DNA from: Cronobacter malonaticus LMG 23826
GTDB lineage: Bacteria > Pseudomonadota > Gammaproteobacteria > Enterobacterales > Enterobacteriaceae
Length of the DNA stretch: 64,000 bases
Reading direction: 5' to 3'
Assembly (NCBI RefSeq): GCF_001277215.2
Contig: NZ_CP013940.1
Coordinates: 434,001 to 498,000, forward strand
The translations under genes were made by a program, and so were the position numbers. Below the pieces are notes generated by a model, which made no database searches, had not been told where the DNA came from, and worked only from the letters and a program-made list of their open reading frames with translations. Positions 33,846 through 43,203 of this stretch are shown here, piece after piece; positions within the stretch are counted from its first letter, which is position 1, and every line of letters begins with the position of its first letter.

Positions 33846-34481
33846 ATGAAGCTGCATATCTACGAGCACTGCCCGTTCTGTGTCCGCGCCCTGATGATTT
33901 TCGGCCTGAAAAAGCTGCCGGTTGAGGTGTGCGTCATTATGGAAGGCGACGCCGAGACCCCGACCCGCATGGTCGGGCGCAAAGTTGTACCAATTCTCGA
34001 AAAAGACGACGGCACGTATATGCCGGAGAGCATGGATATCGTGCGCTACATGGATGGGCTTGCACAGCCGCGCGTGGCCGACGCGCCGGTAGATGAAGCG
34101 ATTAAACAGTGGTGCGAGTCGGTATCGACCCCGCTGTTTAATCTGGCTATCCCGCGTTTTACCGAGGGCGATTTCGCCGAGCTGGCGACCCCGGAGGCGC
34201 GTCGCGCCTATACCGCGCGTGAAGAGAAAGCGTTTGGCGATTTAGCCGCGCTGCGCGCGCAGACGCCAGCGCTGCTGGCGCAGGTGAATTCAGAACTGAA
34301 CGCGCTGGAGCCGCTGGTGGCCGGACGGCACGCCATCGATACCACCGATTTTATTCTCTTCCCGCTGCTGCGCTCGCTCACGATTGTCAAAGGCGCGGCG
34401 TTCGGCCCGCAGGTGAGCGCGTATATCGAGCGCGTGTCGGCACAGACAGGGGTGGCGCTGTTAAGCGCCCAGGCGAAATAA
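33846..34481 (+). CDS. grxB: GrxB-family glutaredoxin
   Basis: A 211-residue glutaredoxin 2-type protein with a GST-like two-domain fold. The active site is Cys9-Pro-Phe-Cys12 (E. coli GrxB has CPYC). A thioredoxin-like N-domain has TRMVGRKVVPIL and MPESMDIVRYMD, the glutathione-binding cis-Pro and ES motif. A helical C-domain follows. It should reduce glutathione-mixed disulfides. Its place next to a TetR gene and a monooxygenase gene, rather than in the usual grxB locus, suggests either a relocated gene or a paralogue. The ATG at 33846 fits the family start MKLxIYxHCP. Confidence 0.88.
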   Translation: MKLHIYEHCPFCVRALMIFGLKKLPVEVCVIMEGDAETPTRMVGRKVVPILEKDDGTYMPESMDIVRYMDGLAQPRVADAPVDEAIKQWCESVSTPLFNLAIPRFTEGDFAELATPEARRAYTAREEKAFGDLAALRAQTPALLAQVNSELNALEPLVAGRHAIDTTDFILFPLLRSLTIVKGAAFGPQVSAYIERVSAQTGVALLSAQAK

Positions 34482-34539
34482 ACGCGACGGGCAGAAGGCG
34501 CGCCGCTTGTCCTGGTAAATATGATTGCAGGAGTACAAC

Positions 34540-34842
34540 ATGACCGTTCCGGTAGTAGCTATTTTCGTCAGTAAACCTGGCAAGGAAGAGACGCTTGAGC
34601 AGCTGTTTCGCGGCGTCATCGAAAAAACGCATGCCGAAGAGGGCTGTATCGTGTATCAGCTCAACCGCGACACGGAAAATCCGCGCCGTTTTGTCTGGAC
34701 GGAAGAGTGGGAAAGCCGCGAACTGCTGCAAAAGCATTTACAGTCGGCGCACATCATTCATCTCTTCTCGGAGCTGCCGAAGTACATCGAAACGTCCAGC
34801 GTGATGATGCTCGATAAACTCGCGGGCGGCCCGGCGAAGTAA
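34540..34842 (+). CDS. Antibiotic-biosynthesis-monooxygenase (ABM) domain protein
   Basis: A 100-residue dimeric alpha-beta barrel protein of the YgiN/ABM type. Key segments are VAIFVSKPGKEETLEQLFRGVIEKTHAEEGCIVYQLNRD and WESRELLQKHLQSAHI. Relatives include quinol monooxygenases and unidentified partners of oxidoreductases. GCAGGAGTACAAC precedes the ATG. It lies 58 bp after grxB in the same direction and is probably cotranscribed under the TetR regulator, which points to a response to a quinone-like or electrophilic compound. That link is inference. Confidence 0.88.
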   Translation: MTVPVVAIFVSKPGKEETLEQLFRGVIEKTHAEEGCIVYQLNRDTENPRRFVWTEEWESRELLQKHLQSAHIIHLFSELPKYIETSSVMMLDKLAGGPAK

Positions 34843-34857
34843 CGCGGCCGCAGACAC

Positions 34858-34889
34858 AAAAACGGCTTGCCAGTGGCAAGCCGTTTTTT
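34858..34889. terminator. Bidirectional terminator
   Basis: AAAACGGCTTGCC and GGCAAGCCGTTTT pair around a 3-base loop, with T-rich ends on both strands, between the convergent ABM and DUF3828 genes. Confidence 0.92.
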
Positions 34890-34901
34890 ATTACGAAGGT
34901 C

Positions 34902-35411
34902 TCAGGGAGAGACGGTATCGTTGTTCGTGCTATCGGCGCGCAGCTGCTGGCCGCTCTCCTGCAACGATTTATAGAGGCTGCCGTTGCCGTTCATGATGTC
35001 ATCGATGCGCCAGCGGCCTTTCTCGTTAATCAGCGCGAAACTCTGGGTGGTGGCATCCGGTGAGCTGCGGAACGGGCGGAAAGTAATGGTGGCGTTGGCG
35101 TGTGTCGCGTCGCTGTTAGTGACGTTTATCTTATCCACGGCCAGATCGTCCCAGTCCTGGCAATAGCAAATGGGATCGTAATCGAGAAAGCCGACTTCAC
35201 CGCCGGAGAGACGGGTATCTTCTTCCACCAGGCTTAGCAGTCGATCGGAGAGGATCTGCTGCTCGCCTTTGCTTGCAAAATCCACCGGTTCATTGCCTTT
35301 GGCATAGCTCTGGTAGAGCGATTTCAGAAATTGGGTGGGGGTCTGTGCATTCCCCTGCGCCAGCGTGCTGGCGGAAAAAAACAGCATAACTAACGCTAAG
35401 CGGTGCTTCAT
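34902..35411 (-). CDS. Exported DUF3828 protein, half-length YqhG relative
   Basis: A 169-residue protein with a signal peptide (about 1-19). It carries one DUF3828-type domain containing VGFLDYDPICYCQDWDDL and KGRWRIDDIMNGNGSL. E. coli YqhG, also next to dkgA, has two such domains and about 300 residues. Here only the first is present, followed by a short polar tail. Position and residue pattern support an orthologous origin, with either loss here or duplication in E. coli. The function is unknown. Periplasmic location is inferred from the signal peptide. Confidence 0.82.
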   Translation of the reverse strand: MKHRLALVMLFFSASTLAQGNAQTPTQFLKSLYQSYAKGNEPVDFASKGEQQILSDRLLSLVEEDTRLSGGEVGFLDYDPICYCQDWDDLAVDKINVTNSDATHANATITFRPFRSSPDATTQSFALINEKGRWRIDDIMNGNGSLYKSLQESGQQLRADSTNNDTVSP

Positions 35412-35487
35412 CGGAACTGATCCTCAAACGTCCGTAAACAGGCCTGCGTAGTATGCTGTTTTTTCTTTTTGCCGCCAACTGGCGCGA

Positions 35488-36315
35488 TTAACCGCCGAAC
35501 TGTTCTGGATCCGGGCCGAGACGTTTGCCCTGGTCGAGTTTCGCGATTTCACTCAGTTCGTCTTTATCCAGACGGAAATCCCAGACGTTAAAGTTTTCCG
35601 CGATGCGCGTCGGGGTGACGGATTTCGGGATAACGACCAGGCCGCTGTCGAGGTGCCAGCGAATCACAATCTGCGCCGGGGTTTTGCCATATTTATCCGC
35701 CAGCTCGCGAATAATTTTCTGATCAAATACGCCTTCGCCGCCCTGCGCCAGTGGGCTCCAGGACTCCGTCTGGATCTTGTGCGTGGCGTTCCAGGCGTGC
35801 AGCTGGCGCTGTTGCAGCAGCGGATGCAGCTCAATCTGGTTAATCACCGGCGTTACGCCCGTTTCGTCGATGATGCGTTGCAGGTGCTCAACGTTAAAAT
35901 TACACACGCCGATGCTCTTGATGAGTCCTTCCTGCTGGAGCTCAATCATGCCTTTCCAGGCCTCGACATAGCGGTCGATAGCCGGCACCGGCCAGTGCAT
36001 CAGGTAGAGATCCACATAGTCGAGTTGCAGCTTTTCAAGGCTCTCTTCCAGCGCCTCGCGCGGACGCTTCTGATCGTCGTTCCAGAGTTTGGTGGTGATG
36101 AATAACTCATCGCGCGCAACGCCCGCGCTTTTCAGCGCGTCGCCCACGCCTTGTTCATTCTTATAGGCCGCTGCGGTATCGATGGAGCGGTAGCCCACCT
36201 CCAGCGCCTTATGAATCGCGGTGACGACATCTTCGTTCGTCGCCTGCCATACGCCGAGGCCGAGCTGGGGCATCAGGTTGCCGTCATGCAGCTTAATTAC
36301 GCCTGGATTTGCCAT
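35488..36315 (-). CDS. dkgA: 2,5-didehydrogluconate reductase A (aldo-keto reductase)
   Basis: DkgA is a cytoplasmic NADPH aldo-keto reductase acting on 2,5-diketogluconate, methylglyoxal and other aldehydes. The 275 residues equal E. coli. The catalytic set is readable in DTAAAYKNEQG (Tyr), KLWND (Lys), YLMHWPVP (His) and the N-terminal Asp. AAAGGAGGAAAT before MANPGVIKLHDG decides the start. It is downstream of yqhD, the known YqhC-controlled pair. Confidence 0.97.
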   Translation of the reverse strand: MANPGVIKLHDGNLMPQLGLGVWQATNEDVVTAIHKALEVGYRSIDTAAAYKNEQGVGDALKSAGVARDELFITTKLWNDDQKRPREALEESLEKLQLDYVDLYLMHWPVPAIDRYVEAWKGMIELQQEGLIKSIGVCNFNVEHLQRIIDETGVTPVINQIELHPLLQQRQLHAWNATHKIQTESWSPLAQGGEGVFDQKIIRELADKYGKTPAQIVIRWHLDSGLVVIPKSVTPTRIAENFNVWDFRLDKDELSEIAKLDQGKRLGPDPEQFGG

Positions 36316-36420
36316 ATTTCCTCCTTTTGAGCTAACACACCGGGGCAAGCTGCCCCGGCGCAAGTCAGTGAGTTAAGTCTGGTCGAAATAGCCAAAAACG
36401 AAAGTTTGCCGGCAAAAAGC

Positions 36421-37584
36421 TTAGCGGGCGGCTTCGTAAATGCGGCGGCTGACGTCGAGCGTAATATCGTTGTGCTCGCCAAGCGCGGTGAGACCGTGCT
36501 CTTCAAGCTTCGCCAGCAGCGCCGGAATAGTGCTGCCGTCCAGACCGTAATCGCTCAGGCGGGTTGGGGTGACCATGGTTTCAAAGAAGCGGCGGGTGGC
36601 GGCAATCGCGGCGTCGATGCGCTCATCGTCGCTGCCTTCGGTGATATTCCAGACGCGCTCTGCGTATTGCAGCAGTTTGGCGCGCTTCTCATTGCGCTTC
36701 TCGTTCCAGAGTGCCGGCAGCACAACCGCCAGCGTCTGGGCGTGATCCAGGCCGTGCATCGCGGTCAGTTCATGGCCGAGCATATGCGTCGCCCAGTCCT
36801 GCGGCACGCCCGCGCCGATAAGGCCGTTCAGCGCCTGGGTCGCGGCCCACATCAGGTTGGCGCGCACGTCGTAGTTTTCCGGCTCTTTCAGCGCTTTCGG
36901 GCCTTCTTCGATAAGCGTCAGCAGAATGCCTTCCGCGAAGCGGTCCTGAATTTTAGCGTTCACCGGATACGTGACGTACTGCTCGACGGTGTGAACAAAA
37001 GCGTCCACCACGCCGTTCGCCACCTGGCGCGGCGGCAGGGTGTAGGTGTAAACCGGGTCGAGAATGGCGAAGCGCGGCTGAACATGCGCGGAGTGGAACG
37101 CCTGTTTGTCGCCGGTAGCGCGGCGCGAAACTACCGCGCCTTTGTTGGATTCCGAGCCGGTCGCAGGCAGCGTCAGGACGGAGCCCATCGGGATGGCGCT
37201 GGTGATTTCGCTACCGCGGGTTTCGAGGATATGCCACGGATCGCGCGAGGACGGATAGTGCGCGGCGGCCGCGATGAATTTCGTGCCATCAAGAACAGAA
37301 CCGCCGCCGACAGCCAGTAAAAATGTCACTTTTTCTTTACGCACCAGATCAACGGCGTTCATCAGCGTCTCGTAAGACGGGTTGGGTTCGATGCCGCCGA
37401 ACTCCAGCACGTCGAGGCCGTTCAGGGCGCTGTAAACCTGATCGAGCACGCCGGTTTTTTTAACGCTGCCGCCGCCGTAAGTCACCAGCACGCGGCTGTC
37501 TGCCGGAATGAGCGCGCGCAGTTCGCTGATGGCGCCTTTACCAAAGGCGATATGGGTCGGGTTATGGAGGTTAAAGTTGTTCAT
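36421..37584 (-). CDS. yqhD: NADPH-dependent aldehyde reductase YqhD
   Basis: A 387-residue iron-type alcohol dehydrogenase that reduces short-chain aldehydes with NADPH, protecting the cell against them. The Rossmann-like start has LVTYGGGSVKKTG and GGIEPNPSYET. The metal-binding histidines are in the segments DAFVHTVEQYV, HMLGHELTAMHGLDHAQTL. AAGGAG precedes the ATG. It is divergent from its activator gene yqhC and cotranscribed with dkgA. Confidence 0.97.
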   Translation of the reverse strand: MNNFNLHNPTHIAFGKGAISELRALIPADSRVLVTYGGGSVKKTGVLDQVYSALNGLDVLEFGGIEPNPSYETLMNAVDLVRKEKVTFLLAVGGGSVLDGTKFIAAAAHYPSSRDPWHILETRGSEITSAIPMGSVLTLPATGSESNKGAVVSRRATGDKQAFHSAHVQPRFAILDPVYTYTLPPRQVANGVVDAFVHTVEQYVTYPVNAKIQDRFAEGILLTLIEEGPKALKEPENYDVRANLMWAATQALNGLIGAGVPQDWATHMLGHELTAMHGLDHAQTLAVVLPALWNEKRNEKRAKLLQYAERVWNITEGSDDERIDAAIAATRRFFETMVTPTRLSDYGLDGSTIPALLAKLEEHGLTALGEHNDITLDVSRRIYEAAR

Positions 37585-37774
37585 CGAAAACTCCTTCTGG
37601 AATAAACGTCACGCATCAGGCGTGCAGGGTTGACGACTATTCTCGGCGCGGGGGCGTACAGCCTCAATGCTCATTCCTGCCTTTCTCTTGCCCATTTCTC
37701 TTTACCTCTGGAGGAAAACGCATTTTTTGCGCACACTGGCAGCCGGATGAAAGAGCGACCGGGAGCCGCAGCTA

Positions 37775-38668
37775 ATGAACCGCGATGCAATATGTCGGAA
37801 TATCACCGAAGAGATTAAACGCTTAAAAGAGAAAGAAAAAACGCTGAGCTTTTTGCCGCCGGAGATCCGCCTGCTGTACGGCACCACGCCCGGCGCGCGC
37901 ACGCCGGTGATTTACCAGCCCGGCATCATATTTCTCTTTTCCGGCCATAAAACGGGTTATCTCAACGATAAGGTTTTCCGTTACGATCCGCGTGAATATC
38001 TGCTGCTGACGGTGCCGCTGCCGTTTGAGTGCGAAACCTTCGCCACCGCGGAAGAACCGCTCGCGGGCATCCGCATTAATATCGATTTACTACAGCTGCA
38101 GGCGCTGGTGATGGAGATTGGCGAGGATGACCATTTCCGGCCTGCTTCCTGTTCCTGCGGGATTAATTCCGGCGTGCTGACCGATGACATTCTCTGCGCC
38201 GTCGAGCGGTTGCTGGAGGTGTTAGAGCAGCCGCTGGATGCGCGCATTCTTGGCAAACAGATTGTGCGTGAAATTCTCTACCACGTGCTGAAAGGGCCGG
38301 GCGGCGGGGCGCTGATGGCGCTGGTAAGCCGCCAGACGCATTTCAGTCTGATAAGCCGTGCGATAAGGCGCATCGAAACCCGCTACGCCGAAAGCCTGAC
38401 GGTCGAGCAACTGGCGGCGGAAGCCAACATGAGCGTCTCGGCGTTTCACCATAATTTCAAAGCGGTGACCAGCACGTCGCCGCTGCAATACCTGAAAACC
38501 TGGCGGTTGCAGAAGGCGCGGCTGCTGATGGCGCATAACGGCATGAAGGCCAGCGCAGCGGCGATGCAGGTGGGGTATGAGAGCGCGTCGCAGTTCAGCC
38601 GTGAATTTAAACGCTATTTCGGGGTAACGCCGGGAGAGGATGCCGCGCGCCTGCGCGCGCTGTCGTGA
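37775..38668 (+). CDS. yqhC: AraC-family regulator of yqhD-dkgA
   Basis: A 297-residue AraC/XylS activator. The N-terminal AraC_N domain has [20 protein letters not shown] and [12 protein letters not shown]. The C-terminal double HTH has [38 protein letters not shown] and [17 protein letters not shown]. YqhC senses reactive aldehydes and activates yqhD-dkgA. The divergent position repeats the E. coli order. Cysteines around residues 127-142 (SCSCG) could be redox-active, but that is only suggested by the sequence. Confidence 0.94.
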   Translation: MNRDAICRNITEEIKRLKEKEKTLSFLPPEIRLLYGTTPGARTPVIYQPGIIFLFSGHKTGYLNDKVFRYDPREYLLLTVPLPFECETFATAEEPLAGIRINIDLLQLQALVMEIGEDDHFRPASCSCGINSGVLTDDILCAVERLLEVLEQPLDARILGKQIVREILYHVLKGPGGGALMALVSRQTHFSLISRAIRRIETRYAESLTVEQLAAEANMSVSAFHHNFKAVTSTSPLQYLKTWRLQKARLLMAHNGMKASAAAMQVGYESASQFSREFKRYFGVTPGEDAARLRALS

Positions 38669-38696
38669 GCGGAGTTTGCGCTCCGCCCGGAAAGAC

Positions 38697-39350
38697 TTAC
38701 TGCGCTTTTTTCTTTAATACCACCAACAGCGCGCCAAGCAGGCCGATGACCAGCAGCGCGATGGGCAGGATCATCAGGAAGGTCATCACCTGATCTTCAT
38801 GGCGTTTCACAAACGGGATCATGCTGAGCGCATAGCCAAAGCCGGTCACCACGCCGACCCAAATCACGGCGCTCAGCCAGTTGAAGATCTGGAAACGACG
38901 GTTAGACAGCCCTGAGATGCCTGCCATCGTCGGCAGCAGCGTGCGTACAAACGCCAGGAAACGGCCGGTCAGCAGCGCCAGCAGGCCGTGGCGATCGAAC
39001 ATGCAGGTGGCGCGGTGATGGTATTTCGCCGGTAGCTGCGCGAGCCAGCCGCGCACGACGCGGGTATTGCCGAGCCATCTTCCCTGGACGTAGCTCAGCC
39101 AGCAGCCGAGGCTGGCTGCACTCGTGAGGATCACAAGCGTCGGCACAAAGTCCATCACGCCCTGCGCTATCATCGCGCCCGCCAGCAGCAGCAGGCTGTC
39201 GCCCGGCAGAAACGACGCCGGCAGCAGACCGTTTTCTAAAAACAGCGTGGCAAACATCACGCACCAGACAACGCCAACGACATGCGGGTCCGCCAGCGCG
39301 GCAAAATCGTGATGCCAGAGCGCAGCGATAATATCCTGGATAACAGCCAT
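38697..39350 (-). CDS. yghB: DedA-family inner-membrane protein YghB
   Basis: A 217-residue DedA-family membrane protein. YghB and YqjA are needed for normal division, envelope function and proton-motive homeostasis. The SNARE-associated motif is [22 protein letters not shown] and [19 protein letters not shown], containing the arginines and acidic residue important in the family. Four to five membrane segments are visible. An AGGATCTCCC ribosome site precedes the ATG. It stands between yqhC and metC, as in E. coli. Confidence 0.95.
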   Translation of the reverse strand: MAVIQDIIAALWHHDFAALADPHVVGVVWCVMFATLFLENGLLPASFLPGDSLLLLAGAMIAQGVMDFVPTLVILTSAASLGCWLSYVQGRWLGNTRVVRGWLAQLPAKYHHRATCMFDRHGLLALLTGRFLAFVRTLLPTMAGISGLSNRRFQIFNWLSAVIWVGVVTGFGYALSMIPFVKRHEDQVMTFLMILPIALLVIGLLGALLVVLKKKAQ

Positions 39351-39468
39351 GGGAGATCCTGTGGAACAGCGGAATTGCCTTATTGTACCTCTAAATGGGC
39401 CGTTACATCTGCACTACAGGTTCAACAAACCCTCTCTTTTCCTGGGATAACGCGGTTTTTTTTTCACT

Positions 39469-40656
39469 TCAGGCGATACGACGGAAGGCCGCGTCCAGAT
39501 CGGCGATTAAATCTTCCACATTTTCCAGCCCGATATGCAGGCGCACCAGCGTGCCGGTGAAGTCCACGCCGCCCGCCGGGCGGATTTCAGCAAGCTCTTC
39601 CGGCTGGTTGGCGAGGATCAGCGATTCATAGCCGCCCCAGGAATAGGCCATGCTGAAATGCGCGAAATTATCGAGATAATGCGCCAGTTCCGCGTCGCTA
39701 AGGCGTTTGTCGAGAATAAAAGAGAAGAGGCCGCTGGCCCCGCTGAAATCGCGTTTCCAGAATTCATGGCCTTTGCTGCCCGGCAGTGCCGGGTGATTGA
39801 CGCGCGCCACCTGCGGGTGCGCCGCCAGCCACTGCGCCACGCGCAGGCCGCTTTCATGATGCTGGCGCAGGCGCACCGCCAGCGTGCGCAGGCCGCGGCT
39901 GGTGACATAGGCGGAATCGGCGTCCGCCATCTGGCCCATCAGATAAGCGTTCTCGCGAAGCGTATCCCAGCAGCGGGCGTTGGCAACCGCGGTGCCTATC
40001 ATCGCGTCCGAATGCCCGACCAGATATTTGGTGCCTGCCTGGATCGAGATATCGACGCCGAAATCGAGCGCCTTAAAAAGAATGCCCGCCGACCAGGTGT
40101 TGTCCATCATGATAATGGCATCCGGCGCGGTGCGGCGTACTGCCGCGACGATCGCGGGCACGTCGTGTACTTCCATCGTGATGGAGCCAGGCGATTCCAG
40201 AAACACCACTTTGGTGTTCGGCTGAAGGTGCTTTGCGATGTCATCACCCGCCAGCGGGTCGAACCAGGTGGTGGTGACGCCAAACTTAGTGAGAATTTTG
40301 GTGCAGAAATCCTGGGTCGGCTCATACGCGCTGTTAGTCACCAGCACATGATCGCCCTGTTCGACAAACGCCAGAATCGTGTTGGCGACCGCCGCCGCGC
40401 CGCACGGGAACAGCGCGCAACCCGCGCCGCCTTCCAGCTCGCACATCGCCTCCTGAAGCGAAAAATGCGTCAGCGTGCCGCGTCGACCATAAAACAGTTC
40501 GCCCTGCGCGCGCCCGGCGGTGGCCTGCTTTTTCGCGTCCACGCTGTCAAACACCAGCGATGAGGCACGCTGAATCACGCTGTTCACCGAGCCTTGCGTG
40601 TAACGTTTTGCGCGCCCGGCCTGTACCAGCGCCGTCTCAATGTGTTTGTCGGTCAT
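39469..40656 (-). CDS. metC: Cystathionine beta-lyase
   Basis: A PLP enzyme splitting cystathionine into homocysteine, pyruvate and ammonia in methionine synthesis. The 395 residues equal E. coli MetC. Segments include [14 protein letters not shown], the cofactor loop ELFYGRRGT and the Schiff-base segment [16 protein letters not shown]. Starting at [15 protein letters not shown] is by homology; an open extension of 63 codons upstream crosses the operator and promoter and is rejected. The ribosome site AGGGGAAA overlaps the last of three MetJ boxes. Confidence 0.97.
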   Translation of the reverse strand: MTDKHIETALVQAGRAKRYTQGSVNSVIQRASSLVFDSVDAKKQATAGRAQGELFYGRRGTLTHFSLQEAMCELEGGAGCALFPCGAAAVANTILAFVEQGDHVLVTNSAYEPTQDFCTKILTKFGVTTTWFDPLAGDDIAKHLQPNTKVVFLESPGSITMEVHDVPAIVAAVRRTAPDAIIMMDNTWSAGILFKALDFGVDISIQAGTKYLVGHSDAMIGTAVANARCWDTLRENAYLMGQMADADSAYVTSRGLRTLAVRLRQHHESGLRVAQWLAAHPQVARVNHPALPGSKGHEFWKRDFSGASGLFSFILDKRLSDAELAHYLDNFAHFSMAYSWGGYESLILANQPEELAEIRPAGGVDFTGTLVRLHIGLENVEDLIADLDAAFRRIA

Positions 40657-40663
40657 GGATTTC

Positions 40664-40687
40664 CCCTGTCTGAACGTCTGGATGTCT
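40664..40687 (-). promoter_or_regulatory. Three tandem MetJ boxes in front of metC
   Basis: On the minus strand three consecutive 8-bp units begin with AGAC (read on the plus strand as GTCT at 40668, 40676 and 40684, exactly 8 bp apart). The MetJ consensus is AGACGTCT in tandem. The last unit overlaps the metC ribosome-binding site. Confidence 0.8.
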
Positions 40688-40827
40688 AAAACTACGTTAC
40701 CACGGAAAATCGCCATCGCCTCGCGCTGTTTTCGTTCTGGCCTTAAAGATGAAAAAACGTCATCTGAACGCCTTTCCTGTCTGAGCGCAAAGAAAAAAAT
40801 TTCGCGCTGGCGCACCATGCAAATACT

Positions 40828-40846
40828 AATGAGAACTACTATCAAT
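40828..40846. promoter_or_regulatory. Fur box upstream of exbB
   Basis: AATGAGAACTACTATCAAT matches the Fur consensus AATGATAATNATTATCATT at about 15 positions. It lies 60 bp before exbB, so iron repression of exbBD is predicted. Confidence 0.75.
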
Positions 40847-40905
40847 TCGATGTCATTTTGATATCATTGTGAGCAGTTTTGTGACTTTCGTCCTGGAGAT
40901 GCACA

Positions 40906-41640
40906 GTGGGAAATAATTTGATGCAGACGGATCTTTCCGTCTGGGGCATGTATCAGCATGCCGACATCGTGGTGAAAATCGTCATGATTGGCCTCATTCT
41001 GGCGTCCGTCGTGACCTGGGCGATTTTCTTCAGTAAAAGCGTTGAGCTGTCCGGCCACAAACGCCGCCTTAAGCGCGAACAGCAGGAGCTGGCTGGTGCC
41101 CGCACGCTGGACGACGCGCGTGAAATGGCCGAACGTTTCGGCCCGAAAAGCCTGAGCGCGCGCCTTATCGAAGAAGCGCAGAATGAGCGCGAGCTTTCGG
41201 CAGGTAGCGAAGATAACGAAGGCATTAAAGAGCGCACCGGTTTTCGTCTTGAGCGTCGCGTGGCGGCGGCAGGGCGTCACATGGGGCGCGGCAACGGTTA
41301 TCTCGCGACCATCGGCGCGATTTCGCCGTTTGTGGGTCTGTTCGGCACCGTGTGGGGCATCATGAACAGCTTTATCGGCATCGCGCAGTCGCAGACCACT
41401 AACCTCGCGGTGGTGGCACCGGGTATCGCCGAAGCGCTGCTCGCGACGGCCATTGGTCTTGTCGCCGCTATCCCGGCGGTGGTTATCTATAACATCTTCG
41501 CGCGCACTATCGGCAGCTATAAAGCCACGCTTGGCGATGTGGCAGCCCAGGTACTGCTGCTGCAAAGCCGCGATCTGGATCTCGAGGCGAGCGCCCAGGC
41601 GCAGCCGGTGCGTACCGCTCAAAAACTGCGTTTAGGTTAA
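40906..41640 (+). CDS. exbB: TonB-system proton channel ExbB
   Basis: An inner-membrane component of the TonB-ExbB-ExbD motor that powers siderophore and vitamin B12 uptake. The 244 residues hold three membrane segments (about 17-40, 130-155 and 175-195). The conserved pattern is GNGYLATIGAISPFVGLFGTVWGIM and VVAPGIAEALLATAIGL. The start is a GTG (GTG GGA AAT AAT TTG), as in E. coli ExbB, with TGGAGATG upstream. exbD follows after 4 bp. Confidence 0.97.
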   Translation: MGNNLMQTDLSVWGMYQHADIVVKIVMIGLILASVVTWAIFFSKSVELSGHKRRLKREQQELAGARTLDDAREMAERFGPKSLSARLIEEAQNERELSAGSEDNEGIKERTGFRLERRVAAAGRHMGRGNGYLATIGAISPFVGLFGTVWGIMNSFIGIAQSQTTNLAVVAPGIAEALLATAIGLVAAIPAVVIYNIFARTIGSYKATLGDVAAQVLLLQSRDLDLEASAQAQPVRTAQKLRLG

Positions 41641-41644
41641 TCCT

Positions 41645-42070
41645 ATGGCGATGCGTTTTAACGAAAATCTCGATGATAACGGCGAAATGCACGAAATTAA
41701 CGTCACGCCGTTTATCGACGTGATGCTGGTGCTGCTGATTATCTTTATGGTGGCGGCACCGCTTGCGACGGTCGATGTGAAGGTGAATCTGCCGGCCGCG
41801 TCCAGCCAGCCGCAGCCGCGTCCGGAAAAACCGGTCTATCTGTCGGTGAAGGCGGATAAAACGATGTTTATCGGCAACGATCCGGTGACGCGTGATTCGA
41901 TGATTAGCGCGCTCGACGTCCAGACCGGCGGCAAGAAAGACACCACGATTTTCTTCCGCGCGGATAAAACCGTCGACTACGAAACCATGATGAACGTGAT
42001 GGACACGCTGCATCAGGCGGGCTATCTGAAAATCGGCCTGGTCGGGCAGGAAGTGACGAAGGCGAAGTAA
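41645..42070 (+). CDS. exbD: TonB-system component ExbD
   Basis: A 141-residue protein with one N-terminal membrane helix (about 22-43) and a periplasmic domain. The functionally essential aspartate lies in NVTPFIDVMLVLLIIFMVAAP. The C-terminus has DYETMMNVMDTLHQAGYLKIGLV. It is coupled to exbB and followed by a strong terminator. Confidence 0.97.
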   Translation: MAMRFNENLDDNGEMHEINVTPFIDVMLVLLIIFMVAAPLATVDVKVNLPAASSQPQPRPEKPVYLSVKADKTMFIGNDPVTRDSMISALDVQTGGKKDTTIFFRADKTVDYETMMNVMDTLHQAGYLKIGLVGQEVTKAK

Positions 42071-42091
42071 CGCTTACGCCTTCAGCCAAAG

Positions 42092-42120
42092 AAAAAGCGC
42101 GGCATAAGCCGCGCTTTTTT
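42092..42120. terminator. Bidirectional terminator after exbD
   Basis: AAAAAGCGCGGC and GCCGCGCTTTTTT pair around ATAA between convergent exbD and yghA. Confidence 0.93.
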
Positions 42121-42137
42121 ATTGTCCGAAGGGGAGA

Positions 42138-43034
42138 TTAGCTCAGGTGCTCGCCGCCGGTGACACCGTGAACTTCGGCGGTGACATAGCTCGATTCCTG
42201 GCTTGCCAGATAGACGTAAATCGGCGCCAGTTCTGCCGGCTGGCCTGCGCGTTTAAGCGGCGTCTGCTGGCCGAACTGCGGGATTTTCTCCTGCGGCTGG
42301 CCACCGCAGATTTGCAGCGGCGTCCAGATAGGGCCTGGGGCGACGATATTCACGCGAATGCCTTTTTCCGCCACCTGTTTGGCAAGCCCACGGCTGTAAT
42401 TGAGGATAGCGGCTTTGGTGGACGCGTAATCCAGCAGATGCGGGCTTGGCTGATACGCCTGAATGGACGACGTCGTGATAATGCTGGCACCCGGTTTCAG
42501 GTGCGGCAGCGCCTCCTGAGTTATCCAGAACAGCGCGAACACGTTGGTCGCATAGGTTTTCTGGAACTGCTCGCTGGTGAGATTCGCGATATCCTCAACG
42601 GCGGTCTGCTTACCGGCCACCAGCGCCATAATATCCAGCCCGCCCAGTTCCTGAATGGCGCGGTGTACCAGATCGCGGGCGAATTTCTCGTCGGTCAGAT
42701 CGCCTGGGATCAGCACCGCTTTGCGGCCCGCCTCTTCAATCAGCGCCTTCACTTCTTCGGCGTCCTGCTGCTCCTCCGGGAGGTAGTTCAGCACGACGTC
42801 CGCGCCTTCTCGCGCGTAAGCAATGGCGGCAGCGCGACCAATACCGGAATCGCCCCCTGTCACCAGTGCCTTACGATCCTGAAGGCGGCCGCTACCCTTG
42901 TAGCTTTTCTCACCACAGTCCGGCACCGGCTCCATTTTGGCCTGAATGCCTGGCGCAGGCTGTTTCTGCTTTGGATATTCCCCGGTGAAGTACTGGGTCG
43001 TCGGGTCCTGGATCTTGTTCTGGTCGATCGCCAT
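42138..43034 (-). CDS. yghA: Short-chain dehydrogenase YghA
   Basis: A 298-residue NAD(P)-dependent SDR closely similar to E. coli YghA. The cofactor motif is [15 protein letters not shown]. The catalytic set is Ser in [10 protein letters not shown] and Tyr-x3-Lys in YASTKAA. A proline- and charge-rich N-terminal extension ([17 protein letters not shown]) is typical of the YghA/YhxD group. Substrate is uncertain; aldehyde or alcohol redox is likely. GAGGAGGAACTT precedes the ATG. Confidence 0.95.
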   Translation of the reverse strand: MAIDQNKIQDPTTQYFTGEYPKQKQPAPGIQAKMEPVPDCGEKSYKGSGRLQDRKALVTGGDSGIGRAAAIAYAREGADVVLNYLPEEQQDAEEVKALIEEAGRKAVLIPGDLTDEKFARDLVHRAIQELGGLDIMALVAGKQTAVEDIANLTSEQFQKTYATNVFALFWITQEALPHLKPGASIITTSSIQAYQPSPHLLDYASTKAAILNYSRGLAKQVAEKGIRVNIVAPGPIWTPLQICGGQPQEKIPQFGQQTPLKRAGQPAELAPIYVYLASQESSYVTAEVHGVTGGEHLS

Positions 43035-43203
43035 AAGTTCCTCCTCGTTATCAAAGCGTCCTCTAAGGGTAGTGCCTCATGCTGCACTGGCGGAAATTAT
43101 CAGGATTTTCTGTATTTCCGGCGCGGTCCGGTTCTCCTTTCCGTGTGCCTGCTGCAATAATGAACAGCGTGCAACCCAGGCCAGTCACCGACGGAGCAGC
43201 AGA

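Noticed and set aside
36406..37320. A 304-codon frame antisense to yqhD
   Set aside because: It is a shadow of yqhD with no family resemblance and no ribosome site.
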